64,000 nt of DNA from an uncultured Gemmiger sp. (GTDB taxonomy: Bacteria > Bacillota > Clostridia > Oscillospirales > Ruminococcaceae), in the NCBI GenBank assembly GCA_949295035.1, contig CASFJO010000001.1, forward strand, positions 62,001 through 126,000. Direction: 5' to 3'. Position numbers and translations under genes: made by a program. A model generated the notes under the pieces. That model was not told the origin of the DNA, ran no database searches, and saw nothing but the letters and a program-made list of their open reading frames with translations. Positions within the stretch are counted from its first letter, which is position 1, and the number at the start of each line of letters is the position of its first letter. Below are positions 42,282 through 50,795 of this stretch, piece by piece.

Positions 42282-43989
42282 ACTCGCCCTCCCGTACCCG
42301 GGGCATGCGGATCTCCACACAGGTGCCCACGTCCAGTTCGCTGGTGATGCGCACCCCGTACCGCTTGCCAAAGTAGATCTTGAGCCGGTCGTCCACATTG
42401 CGGATGCCGATGCCGGTGCGGTCGGCGGGGCCCCGGTGCAGGATCGCGTCAATCTGCTCCTCGCTCATGCCCACCCCGTTGTCCCGCACCAGAAACAGGA
42501 TATCCTCCCCGTCCGGGCGCACCTGTACCTCGATGCGGCCCTCGTCCACAAGCAGGTCCAGCCCGTGGTTGATGGCGTTCTCGATGATGGGCTGCAGGGT
42601 GATCTTGTTGCACAGGTAGTCCAGGCAGTCCGGGTCCACGTCAAAGGTATAGGTGAACTGGTTCTTATACCGGTATTTCTGGATCTGCAGATAACTCTCG
42701 GCATGCTCGATCTCCCGGCGGATGGGGATGAGTTCGTGCCCCTTGCTGATGCTGATGCGGAACAGCCGGGCCAGGGCGTGCACCATCCGCACCGCGTCGT
42801 CGTTGCGGCCCTGCTCGCACATCCAGGCGATGGAATCCAGCGTATTGTACAGAAAATGCGGGTTGATCTGGGCCTGCAGCGCCTTGAGTTCGGTCTTGCG
42901 CAGGTTGACCTCCTCCTCCCGCACGGTGGACATCAGCTGCTGGATGCGCAGCACCATGTGCCCGAAAGAATCGGACAGTTCCTGCACCTCCCGGGTGCCC
43001 CCCACCGGCCGGTAGGCAAAGTGGTCGGCGTCGGTCTCAAAACTCTCCATGGCGTCGGCCAGGCCCCGCAGCGGGCGGCCCAGCAGCCGGGACAGCAGCC
43101 AGCTGGTGAGCAGCGCCGCCGCCAGCACCACCACCGCCAGCAGACAGGACAGCCGGATCATCTCGGCCACGTTCCGGTTGACCAGTTCGTCCACATAGCT
43201 CACGCCCACCACCCGCCAGCCGCTGTCCCCCACGCTGGTCAGGCTGTAGATCACGGTATCGTTGGCGTGGCTGCCGTCCGCCAGGGCGGCCAGCGCGGCG
43301 GTATCCTCGCTTTTAAGCCCGGCGTAGAGCAGCTGCTGCTGGGGATGGTAGATGATGTTGCCGCTTTTGTCCATGAGGAAGCAGTATCCCCGCTGGCCGA
43401 TGCCCACATTGTTGATGTAGCTGGAGATGCTGGCGAAGCTCAGATCCAGCGACACCCAGGCCGTTTCGCCGCCGGCGGGCAGCGGCGCGGTCATGGTGAC
43501 CACCCAGGGGTAGTAGCCTTCAAAGATGCTCTCCACATGGGGCGCGCTCAGATAGGCTCCCGACGCGCCGCTGGCCTGTTGCTGATCGAAGGACAGGTTC
43601 TGCCCGATATCGGCGCGGGGCTCCCCCTCCAGGCACCAGCAATCCAGAAGCGCGCCGCCGGCGGAATAGCCGGTCACCGCCACCACGTCGGGCCGGAAGG
43701 TCAGAAAGGCGTTCAGCAGCCGGTCCCGCGCGTCGGCGCTCTCGGTCATGGACTGTTCCACCAGGCGCATGGCCTGTTCCATATCGCTCAAATAGTTGTC
43801 CACCGTGTTGGACACCTGAGACACCGCCTGGGCGCTGCTGGTCTGGGCGCTCTGCACCATGGCGCTGCGGTACCGGTCCAGAAACAGAAAGATGCAGCAG
43901 CACAGGATCACCGACACGACCCCCACCACCATGGTGACCAGGATGGTGGTGATACGCAGGCCGGTGGAGGATACCCTACGCCCTTTCAC
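42268..43989 (-). CDS. YesM/LytS-type sensor histidine kinase
   Basis: A 573-residue kinase. A first helix (ITTILVTMVVGVVSVILCCC) is followed by an extracellular Cache-like region (about 40-275), a second helix (CLLAVVVLAAALLTSWLLS) and HAMP. The phospho-acceptor is His378 in INPHFLYNTLDSI, and the ATPase domain has NAINHG, DNGVGM and GIGIRNVDDRL. It phosphorylates the AraC-type regulator encoded just upstream (ATGA overlap) and probably reads the binding lipoprotein encoded downstream. All three genes precede the mgl operon on the same strand, its likely target. Confidence 0.92.
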   Translation of the reverse strand: MKGRRVSSTGLRITTILVTMVVGVVSVILCCCIFLFLDRYRSAMVQSAQTSSAQAVSQVSNTVDNYLSDMEQAMRLVEQSMTESADARDRLLNAFLTFRPDVVAVTGYSAGGALLDCWCLEGEPRADIGQNLSFDQQQASGASGAYLSAPHVESIFEGYYPWVVTMTAPLPAGGETAWVSLDLSFASISSYINNVGIGQRGYCFLMDKSGNIIYHPQQQLLYAGLKSEDTAALAALADGSHANDTVIYSLTSVGDSGWRVVGVSYVDELVNRNVAEMIRLSCLLAVVVLAAALLTSWLLSRLLGRPLRGLADAMESFETDADHFAYRPVGGTREVQELSDSFGHMVLRIQQLMSTVREEEVNLRKTELKALQAQINPHFLYNTLDSIAWMCEQGRNDDAVRMVHALARLFRISISKGHELIPIRREIEHAESYLQIQKYRYKNQFTYTFDVDPDCLDYLCNKITLQPIIENAINHGLDLLVDEGRIEVQVRPDGEDILFLVRDNGVGMSEEQIDAILHRGPADRTGIGIRNVDDRLKIYFGKRYGVRITSELDVGTCVEIRMPRVREGEYETK

Positions 43990-45266
43990 TGCGTTTCCTC
44001 CGTTCTCTGGCTTTCCAGCCGGCGGCGCAGGGCCACCGGCGACTCACCGCAGTACTTTTTGAAGCAGTAGCTGAAATAGTGCTGGTCGGTGTAGCCGCAC
44101 CGGGCAGCCACCTGCTGGATCTTCAGCGGCGAGGTGGCGAGCAGCTGGCGGGCGGCGGCCATCCGGGTGCGGATCAGAATATTGATAAAGGTCTCGCCGG
44201 CGTATTTTTTGATGCAGGCGCTCAGATGGTTCGGGCTCACGGCCAGCATCCCGCTCAGCGACACCAGCGACAGATCCGGATTGCTGTAATTCTGGTCAAT
44301 GGCCTCCAGCGCCCGCTTGCACAGCGCCTCTCCGCCCTTGACCGCCGGGGCCAGGTCCCCGATGAACTGGGCGGCGCTTTCGGTGCCGCCCTGGCGCAGC
44401 GCTTCCATGGCCTGCCGGTAGGCGTCGTGCAGATCGGTCAGGTCGCCCACCACCCGGCTCACCCCGATGCGGCAGCGCAGCCCCAGCACCCGGGAGGCCA
44501 CCTGGGGGATCTCGTCCGCCAGGATGTGCATGTACTCTTCAAAATCCGACGGGTTGCCCAGCAGCACCGCCGCCACCTTGCCGCCGGTGTAGAAGCTGAC
44601 GCTGCGCAGATACTTGGCGGCCAGCCGGTCCACCGTGGCCGTAAACGAGGGTTCGGTGCGGTTGACCCCCTCCTCGTCCAGCAAAGCGGCCACCATCACG
44701 GTATAGCGGGGATCGTCCTCCCGGTCCCGCAGGATGCCCGCCTGCCGGGCGGCGGCCCGGGCGCTTTCCGGGTCGAAATCCGCGTATTCATCCAGCACCA
44801 GCGGCATGAGCACCGCCGTGCGGGCGTCCTGGCCGGAAGCCGCCGGCAGGGCGCTCTGGCGGAACAGGGCGAACTGGGCGTCGATCTTCTGGCGGATGAC
44901 CCGCAGCTCCTTCGCCAGGCCCTCCATGGTCAGCGGCTTGAGCATATAGCTGATGATGTTGTACTGGATCGCCTGTTTGGCGTACTCAAAATCGTCGTAC
45001 CCGCTCAAGAAGGCGATGTTCATGGCCGGGCGGATCTCCCGCACCTGCCGCGCCAGTTCGATGCCCGAGATAAACGGCATCCGGATATCGGTGAGCAGCA
45101 GGTCGGGTTCCCGCTTTTCCACCAGCTGCAGCGCGTCCAGCCCGTTGCTGGCGCTGCCCACCAGCCGAAATCCCAGTTCCTGCCAGGGGATCATGCGGCA
45201 GACCGCCTCCCGCAGTTCGTCCTCGTCGTCGGCCACCACAACGGTGTACAGGGTCTTGGGTACCAT
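43986..45266 (-). CDS. YesN-type response regulator with AraC DNA-binding domain
   Basis: A 426-residue regulator. The receiver domain has the acidic pocket VVADDEDE, the phospho-acceptor Asp in LLLTDIRMP and the Lys in YMLKPLT. A middle region follows, then a C-terminal AraC/XylS pair of helix-turn-helices (LSLVSLSGMLAVSPNHLSAC and IQQVAARCGYTDQHYFSYCF). The ATG at 45266 was preferred, since AAAGGATGG lies 8 nt before it; an ATG at 45278 abuts that site. It should activate sugar uptake genes, most likely mglBAC, when phosphorylated by the neighbouring kinase. Confidence 0.92.
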   Translation of the reverse strand: MVPKTLYTVVVADDEDELREAVCRMIPWQELGFRLVGSASNGLDALQLVEKREPDLLLTDIRMPFISGIELARQVREIRPAMNIAFLSGYDDFEYAKQAIQYNIISYMLKPLTMEGLAKELRVIRQKIDAQFALFRQSALPAASGQDARTAVLMPLVLDEYADFDPESARAAARQAGILRDREDDPRYTVMVAALLDEEGVNRTEPSFTATVDRLAAKYLRSVSFYTGGKVAAVLLGNPSDFEEYMHILADEIPQVASRVLGLRCRIGVSRVVGDLTDLHDAYRQAMEALRQGGTESAAQFIGDLAPAVKGGEALCKRALEAIDQNYSNPDLSLVSLSGMLAVSPNHLSACIKKYAGETFINILIRTRMAAARQLLATSPLKIQQVAARCGYTDQHYFSYCFKKYCGESPVALRRRLESQRTEETQ

Positions 45267-45341
45267 CCGGGTATCCATCCTTTCTTGGCACAGGATCGCG
45301 CGGCGCCGGGTAGAGGGCGTTCCGCGAACGTTTCTGAATTA

Positions 45342-45370
45342 AGAGTAAAGCATTTTGGGGTAATTGTCAA
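45342..45370 (-). promoter_or_regulatory. promoter of the yesN-like/kinase/sensor operon
   Basis: On the minus strand TTGACA (45365-45370), 17 bp, TACTCT (45342-45347). Confidence 0.55.
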
Positions 45371-45415
45371 TTTGCGGCCCGGGCCGGCGCGGTTTCCATC
45401 AAATCTACACAGGAC

Positions 45416-45448
45416 TTTCAGCTTCTTTTCAGCTTTTGTCTTTACAAT
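45416..45448 (+). promoter_or_regulatory. response-regulator box and -10 of the OmpR-type two-component operon
   Basis: Direct repeats TTTCAGCTT at 45416-45424 and 45427-45435 have an 11-bp period. The second TTTCAG is 10 bp from TACAAT (45443-45448), which is also part of the palindrome TACAATATTGTA. There is no -35 element. The same geometry occurs at 47455-47487. Confidence 0.6.
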
Positions 45449-45482
45449 ATTGTATAAAGAACGAGCAGAGGGGTGTGGGTTC

Positions 45483-46157
45483 ATGCGGATCCTGATCGTA
45501 GAGGACGAAACGCGGCTGGCCCGGTCGCTGAAAACGCTGCTGGAGCGCAAGGGGTTTTTGGTGGATCTGGCGTCTGACGGCGCGGCGGGCGCGGAATACG
45601 CCGACACCGGCATCTATGACCTGCTGATCCTGGACGTGATGATGCCGGGGCTGAACGGATACGAACTGGCCCGGCATCTGCGCCGCCGGCACAGCGCGGT
45701 GCCGATCCTGATGCTGACCGCCCGTTCCGATCTGGCCGACCGGATCGAGGGGCTGAACGCCGGGGCGGATTATTATCTGACCAAGCCTTTTGAGATCGGG
45801 GAACTGCTGGCCTGCATCCGGGCGCTGCTGCGCCGGCAGGGCGGCCAGGTGGACCAGCTGCGGTTCGGCAACACGGCGCTGGATCTGGACGCGGCCGTTC
45901 TGTGCTGCGGAGAAAAAAGTCTGCGGCTCTCCGCCCGGGAGTTCGACGTGATGCGGCTTCTCATGCAGGCGGGGGGCGGCAACATCCCCAAGGAGGTCAT
46001 CCTGACCCGGGTGTGGGGCTTTGACTCCAGCGCGGTGGAGAACAACGTGGAGGTATATGTGGGATTTCTGCGCAAAAAGCTGGCCAGCCTGGGCTCCAAC
46101 GTGACCATCGCGGCGGTGCGCCGGGTGGGTTATCATCTGGAGGTGGCGCAGGGATGA
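45483..46157 (+). CDS. OmpR/PhoB-family response regulator
   Basis: A 224-residue regulator. The receiver starts RILIVEDETRLARSL, with phospho-acceptor Asp in LLILDVMMPG, the Thr in LMLTARS and Lys in YLTKPFEIGE. The C-terminal winged helix (LSAREFDVMRLLMQ, then NNVEVYVGFLRKKL) is complete. The gene overlaps the kinase gene by 4 bp. Phased direct repeats upstream suggest autoregulation and control of the ABC operon at 47517. The start was placed at the ATG with AGAGGGGTG upstream. Confidence 0.93.
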   Translation: MRILIVEDETRLARSLKTLLERKGFLVDLASDGAAGAEYADTGIYDLLILDVMMPGLNGYELARHLRRRHSAVPILMLTARSDLADRIEGLNAGADYYLTKPFEIGELLACIRALLRRQGGQVDQLRFGNTALDLDAAVLCCGEKSLRLSAREFDVMRLLMQAGGGNIPKEVILTRVWGFDSSAVENNVEVYVGFLRKKLASLGSNVTIAAVRRVGYHLEVAQG

Positions 46158-47365
46158 TACGCCGGCTGAAGATCAAATTCGTCTGCATCACCATGAGCAT
46201 CGTGACGGTGATCCTGCTCTGCGTGCTGGCGGCGGTGCTGGGGCTGACCCGCGCCAGCCTTGCGCGGGAAAGCCTGCACACCATGTGGCAGATCGCCCTG
46301 AATCCGGCCCGGCCCCAGGCACCTGACGAGGAGTTCAACGGGATGCGGCTGCCTTATTTTGTGCTGGAGGTGGACCGGGACGGCCAGGTGCAGGGGTCCG
46401 GCGGCGGATACTACGACCTGTCCGACACCGAGTTTCTCCAGCAGGCGGTGGACCAGGCGCTGGCGGCGGGCACGGCCAGCGGCATGCTGGAGGGCTACGG
46501 GCTGCGGTTTCTGCGGGTGGAGATGCCCCAGACCGGTTACATCGTGTTCGCCGACGTATCCGGGGAGGTGCGCACCCTGAACGGGCTGCTGCGCAGCTGT
46601 CTTTTGATCTGCGGCGGGGCGTTTGCGGCGTTTCTGGCCCTGAGCATCCTGCTGGCCCGGTGGGCGGTGGGGCCGGTGGAACGGGCCTGGGTGCAGCAAA
46701 AGCAGTTTGTGGCGGACGCCAGCCACGAACTCAAAACGCCGCTGACCGTGATCCTCACCGACGCGGAACTGCTTTGCGCGCCGGAGAACACCGGCCCGGA
46801 GCGGGAGCGGCTGATCCGGGATATCCGCACGGTATCCCGCCAGATGAAAGAACTGGTGGAACGGCTGCTGGAACTGGCCCGGGCCGACCGGGAACCGGAG
46901 CCGGCCGACCGCCGGCCGGTGGACTGGAGCGCCGCGGTGGAGGAGGCTCTGCTGCCCTTCGAGCCGGTCTACTACGAAAAGGGGCTGGGGCTGGACGTGA
47001 ATCTGACCCCCGGTGTGCGGGTGCGGGGCAGCGCGGAACAGCTGCGCCGGGTGGCCGCCATCCTGCTGGACAACGGCCAGAAATATGCCGCGCCCGCCAG
47101 CGTGGTGCATGTAAGCCTGTGCCGGGAGGGCCGCCAGGCCGTTCTGGCGGTGACCAGCCGGGGCGACCCCATCCCGGCGGAGGAACTGCCCAAACTGTTC
47201 AAACGCTTCTATCGGGCCGACCCGGAGCACCGGCACGGAGACGGCTGCGGGCTGGGGCTGGCCATCGCCCAGCAGATCGTGGCCGCCCACCGCGGCCGTA
47301 TCCGTGCCGCCAGCGAACAGGGGATCAACACCTTTTATGTATCCCTGCCCGCCCTGCGCCATTGA
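46154..47365 (+). CDS. sensor histidine kinase (HisKA type)
   Basis: A 403-residue membrane kinase. A first helix (VCITMSIVTVILLCVLAAVL) is followed by an external domain of about 120 residues, a second helix (LLICGGAFAAFLALSILLAR), and HisKA with His in DASHELKTPLTVI. The ATPase domain shows ILLDNGQKYA, a G1-type region (less canonical, around TSRGDPIPAE) and GCGLGLAIAQQI. It is the partner of the OmpR-type regulator. The external domain has no recognised sensor family, so the stimulus is unknown. Confidence 0.9.
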   Translation: MIRRLKIKFVCITMSIVTVILLCVLAAVLGLTRASLARESLHTMWQIALNPARPQAPDEEFNGMRLPYFVLEVDRDGQVQGSGGGYYDLSDTEFLQQAVDQALAAGTASGMLEGYGLRFLRVEMPQTGYIVFADVSGEVRTLNGLLRSCLLICGGAFAAFLALSILLARWAVGPVERAWVQQKQFVADASHELKTPLTVILTDAELLCAPENTGPERERLIRDIRTVSRQMKELVERLLELARADREPEPADRRPVDWSAAVEEALLPFEPVYYEKGLGLDVNLTPGVRVRGSAEQLRRVAAILLDNGQKYAAPASVVHVSLCREGRQAVLAVTSRGDPIPAEELPKLFKRFYRADPEHRHGDGCGLGLAIAQQIVAAHRGRIRAASEQGINTFYVSLPALRH

Positions 47366-47400
47366 GACCGCAACCGGACACGCGCCGGCGTGCCTGGTTT

Positions 47401-47487
47401 TTTCGCGCCCTTTCGCGGAGAGTTTCGCGGAACTTTCACATACGGCGGGCGTTTTTTCAGTTTGGTTTCAGCCCGGCGTGCTAAAGT
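47401..47487 (+). promoter_or_regulatory. phased TTTC repeat array and -10 upstream of the ABC-2 operon
   Basis: TTTC starts at 47401, 47411, 47423, 47434, 47455 and 47466, mostly one helical turn apart. The last two are TTTCAG, 11 bp apart, and the second ends 10 bp before TAAAGT (47482-47487). This matches the arrangement at 45416-45448 and suggests binding of the OmpR-type regulator. Confidence 0.55.
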
Positions 47488-47516
47488 GAAGGCCAAGAAC
47501 TACGGAGGTATCTGCC

Positions 47517-48494
47517 ATGATACAGGTTACGCACTTGACCAAGCGGTACGGCGATTTCACGGCGGTGGACGACGTCTCCTTCACCCTGGAAGCCGGCCAT
47601 ATCTACGGCTTTCTCGGCCCGAACGGCGCGGGCAAATCCACCACCATGAACATCATGACCGGTTGCCTGGCCGCCACGGCGGGCGAGGTGACCATCGACG
47701 GACACGACATCTTTGAGGAGGCCCGGCAGGCCAAACGGCTGATCGGCTATCTGCCCGAGATCCCGCCCCTCTACACCGACGAAACGCCCTGGGAATACCT
47801 GCGTTTTGTGGCCGAGGCCAAGGGCATCCCGGCCCGCCAGATCCCGGACGAGGTGGCCCGTGCGGTGGCCGAGACCCGGCTGGACGAGATGGCCGGGCGG
47901 CTGATCCGCAATCTGTCCAAGGGGTACCGGCAGCGGGTGGGCATCGCCCAGGCACTGCTGGGCAGCCCGCCCTACATCATCCTGGACGAACCCACCGTGG
48001 GGCTGGACCCGCTGCAGATCATCGAGATCCGGGATCTGATCCGCCAGCTGGGCCAAAAGCATACCGTCATCCTGAGCAGCCATATTTTGAGTGAGGTGCA
48101 GGCCATCTGTGAAAGTGTGCTGATCATCGCCCACGGCAAACTGGTGGCTTTTGACACCCCGCAGAACCTGGAAAAAACACTGGCGGCCGCCCGGCAGATG
48201 ACCCTGTGCGCCGAGGCCACCCCCGACCAGCTGCGGGAACTGCTGGCCGGTGTGCCGGCGGTGACCGGCTGCGAAGCGCGGGCGGACGCGGCGGCCGGCG
48301 GCTGCCGGGCACAGCTGACCCTGCAGGGGGACGCGAACGCCGCGGCCCGGGCCATCTTCCTGGCCTTTGCCGAAGCCGGGCGGCCCATCCTCCAGATGAC
48401 CCCGGCACGGGCCGACCTGGAGAACATCTTTATCGAACTGACCGAGGACGAACCGTCCGGAAAGAAGGAGCCCACACATGAAAGCGGTATTTAA
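47517..48494 (+). CDS. ABC transporter ATPase (GldA/CcmA-like)
   Basis: A 325-residue single ABC ATPase. Walker A is GPNGAGKSTTMNI, the signature is NLSKGYRQRVGIAQALL, and Walker B is YIILDEPTVGLDP, followed by the switch His in LSSHILSEV. A C-terminal extension of about 100 residues is typical of ABC-2 exporters and GldA-like proteins. GGAGG precedes the ATG. It is the first of four overlapping genes forming an ABC-2 type complex. Cargo unknown. Confidence 0.9.
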   Translation: MIQVTHLTKRYGDFTAVDDVSFTLEAGHIYGFLGPNGAGKSTTMNIMTGCLAATAGEVTIDGHDIFEEARQAKRLIGYLPEIPPLYTDETPWEYLRFVAEAKGIPARQIPDEVARAVAETRLDEMAGRLIRNLSKGYRQRVGIAQALLGSPPYIILDEPTVGLDPLQIIEIRDLIRQLGQKHTVILSSHILSEVQAICESVLIIAHGKLVAFDTPQNLEKTLAAARQMTLCAEATPDQLRELLAGVPAVTGCEARADAAAGGCRAQLTLQGDANAAARAIFLAFAEAGRPILQMTPARADLENIFIELTEDEPSGKKEPTHESGI

Positions 48495-49341
48495 GCACGA
48501 GGCCGGCCTGTACTGCCACGGGCTGCTGGCCTACGTATTCGGGGCGTTTTTGCTGGAATTTATCGGCATCGGCGCGATGCTCTACAACATCAACGCGGCG
48601 GTGGCCAACTTTGAATACGCCCTGGGCACCTTCTGCATCGGCTTTGTGGCCCTGGTGCCCATCCTGACCATGCGGGTGCTGGCGGAGGAGAAAAAACAAA
48701 AGACCGACCAGCTGCTCTCGCTGCTGCCCCTCTCCTCCACCGACGTGATCCTGGGCAAGTATTTTGCCATGGCGCTGGTGTTCGTGATCCCCATGCTGGT
48801 GGCCTGCGTCTACCCGCTGATCTTCTCCCTCTACGGGGAGGTCTACCTGCCCACCTCCTACGGGGCGCTGATCGCCTTCGTCTTTCTGGGGCTGGCCCTC
48901 ATCGCCATCGGCATGTTCATCTCCTCCCTGACCGAATCCCAGGGCATGGCGGCGGGGATATGCGTGGTGGTGATGCTATTTTGTTACTACAGCGCTTCCC
49001 TGGCGGACTACATCGCCTCCACCGCCTTCAACCTGGCGGCGCTGGCGGTGATCGCGGCGCTGCTGGCGTTGCTGGTGCGGCGGCTGACCCGCTCGGACGC
49101 GGCAGCGGTGCTGGTGCTGGCGCTCTGTGTGGCGGCGGTGGGGCTGGTGTGGCTGGTGAGCCCGGATGCCCTGGCCACCCTGCTGCCCGATCTGATGAGC
49201 CGGCTGTCCCTGTTTGAGCGGTTCTACACCTTTGTGAACGGGGTCTTTGACGTGACCGCCATCGTCTACTATCTGAGCGTGGCCGCGTTCTTCCTGTTTT
49301 TGTGCGTACAGTCCTGGGAGAAAAAGAGGTATAACGGATGA
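48478..49341 (+). CDS. ABC-2 type transporter permease (GldF-like)
   Basis: A 287-residue membrane protein with about six helices (for example DVILGKYFAMALVFVIPMLV). The N-terminal KAVFKHEAGLYCHGLLAYVF and ILTMRVLAEEKKQKTDQLL are hallmarks of GldF-like ABC-2 permeases. It overlaps the ATPase gene by 17 bp and the next gene by 4 bp. Confidence 0.88.
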   Translation: MKAVFKHEAGLYCHGLLAYVFGAFLLEFIGIGAMLYNINAAVANFEYALGTFCIGFVALVPILTMRVLAEEKKQKTDQLLSLLPLSSTDVILGKYFAMALVFVIPMLVACVYPLIFSLYGEVYLPTSYGALIAFVFLGLALIAIGMFISSLTESQGMAAGICVVVMLFCYYSASLADYIASTAFNLAALAVIAALLALLVRRLTRSDAAAVLVLALCVAAVGLVWLVSPDALATLLPDLMSRLSLFERFYTFVNGVFDVTAIVYYLSVAAFFLFLCVQSWEKKRYNG

Positions 49342-50795
49342 AGAACAGTTACAAAGACAAACTGCGCGGCGCGCTGGCCAAAAACCGGCAGGCGCTGAGC
49401 ACCCGCACCGCCCGGGTGGGCGGGTACAGCTTTGTGCTGTGCCTGGTGGTACTGGCGATCCTGATCGCGGTGAATGTGCTGGCGGGGCTTGTGCCCTCCC
49501 GCTTCACCCAGCTGGATATCTCGGCGGCCCAGCTCTACTCCCTGACCGCCGACACCAAGGTGGTGGCCACCAACCTGAAGCAGGACGTGACCATCTACTG
49601 GATCGTGCAGGCCGGCAAGGAGGACACCGTCATTGAAAAACTGCTGGATCGCTACGGCGATCTGTCCGAACACATCACGGTGGTCAAGAAGGACCCGGAC
49701 GTCTACCCCACCTTTGCCCAGCAGTACACCGACCAGACGGTGACCAACAACTCGCTGGTGGTGGAATCCGGTGAAAAGAGCCGGTATGTCTCCTACGAGG
49801 ACATCTACGAATACGACACCAGCAGCTACTACACCACCGGGTCGGTGTCCCAGTCCTTTGACGGGGAGGGCCAGATCACCTCGGCCATCGACTATGTGGT
49901 GCGCGAGGACCTGCCCCAGATCTATCTGCTCAGCGGCCACGGGGAACAGGCCCTGTCGGACACCTTCGCCGACGAACTGGCCCGCAGCAACTACGAGACG
50001 GTGGCGGATTTCTCGCTGCTGAACGTGGACGCGGTGCCCCAGGACTGCGACGCCCTGCTCATCAACGCTCCCACCAGCGATATCTCGGAGGAGGAACTGG
50101 CCCTGCTGCGGGACTACATCGCCGCCGGCGGGCGGCTGCTGGTGTTCTCCGGCCCGCAGGAGGAGGAGACGTTGCCCAACCTGCACGCGCTGCTGGCCGA
50201 TTACGGCGTAAGCGCCGCCGAGGGCATCGTGGTGGACACCGACCGGGACCACTACGCCTTCACCGCCCCCTACGTGCTGATGCCGGACATCGGCTCCAGT
50301 GAGATCACCGATCCCCTGGCCGAGGGCGGCTATCATGTGATCGTGCCCATCGCCCAGGGCCTGACGGTGGAGGGCGGCGAGGCCACCGCCCTGCTGACCA
50401 CCTCGGACGCGGCGTTCTCCAAGATCAGCGGCTACGATATGTCCACCTACGAAAAGGAGGACGGGGATATCGACGGCCCCTTCACCCTGGCGGTGTCGGC
50501 GGAGGACAGCGCCTCCGGCGGCCGGCTGGTCTGGGTGGCCAGCGACTACCTGCTGGATGAGATGTACAACTCCTACTCCTCCGGCGCCAACCTGGACCTG
50601 GCCATGAACAGCCTGTCCTGGATGATCGGGGAGAGCGACGCGGTGTCCATCCGGGCCAAATCCCTGGACTACAACTATCTGACCATCTCCTCCTCGGCCG
50701 CCACCTGGCTGAAGATCGTGATGATCGGGGTGATCCCGGTGGGCTTCCTGCTGCTGGGGATCGACGAAGTATTGCGCAGGAGGAAAACGGTATGA
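49338..50795 (+). CDS. GldG-like ABC-type membrane protein
   Basis: A 485-residue protein with an N-terminal helix (YSFVLCLVVLAILIAVNVLA), a large extracytoplasmic domain beginning TQLDISAAQLYSLTADTKVV, and a C-terminal helix (IVMIGVIPVGFLLLGIDEVL) with a short basic tail. This layout matches the GldG/ABC_transp_aux family, whose domain resembles the IFT52/GIFT fold. It is translated by overlap with the permease gene and the DUF4340 gene. Gliding itself is unlikely in this organism; the complex may move or anchor an envelope component. Confidence 0.85.
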   Translation: MKNSYKDKLRGALAKNRQALSTRTARVGGYSFVLCLVVLAILIAVNVLAGLVPSRFTQLDISAAQLYSLTADTKVVATNLKQDVTIYWIVQAGKEDTVIEKLLDRYGDLSEHITVVKKDPDVYPTFAQQYTDQTVTNNSLVVESGEKSRYVSYEDIYEYDTSSYYTTGSVSQSFDGEGQITSAIDYVVREDLPQIYLLSGHGEQALSDTFADELARSNYETVADFSLLNVDAVPQDCDALLINAPTSDISEEELALLRDYIAAGGRLLVFSGPQEEETLPNLHALLADYGVSAAEGIVVDTDRDHYAFTAPYVLMPDIGSSEITDPLAEGGYHVIVPIAQGLTVEGGEATALLTTSDAAFSKISGYDMSTYEKEDGDIDGPFTLAVSAEDSASGGRLVWVASDYLLDEMYNSYSSGANLDLAMNSLSWMIGESDAVSIRAKSLDYNYLTISSSAATWLKIVMIGVIPVGFLLLGIDEVLRRRKTV

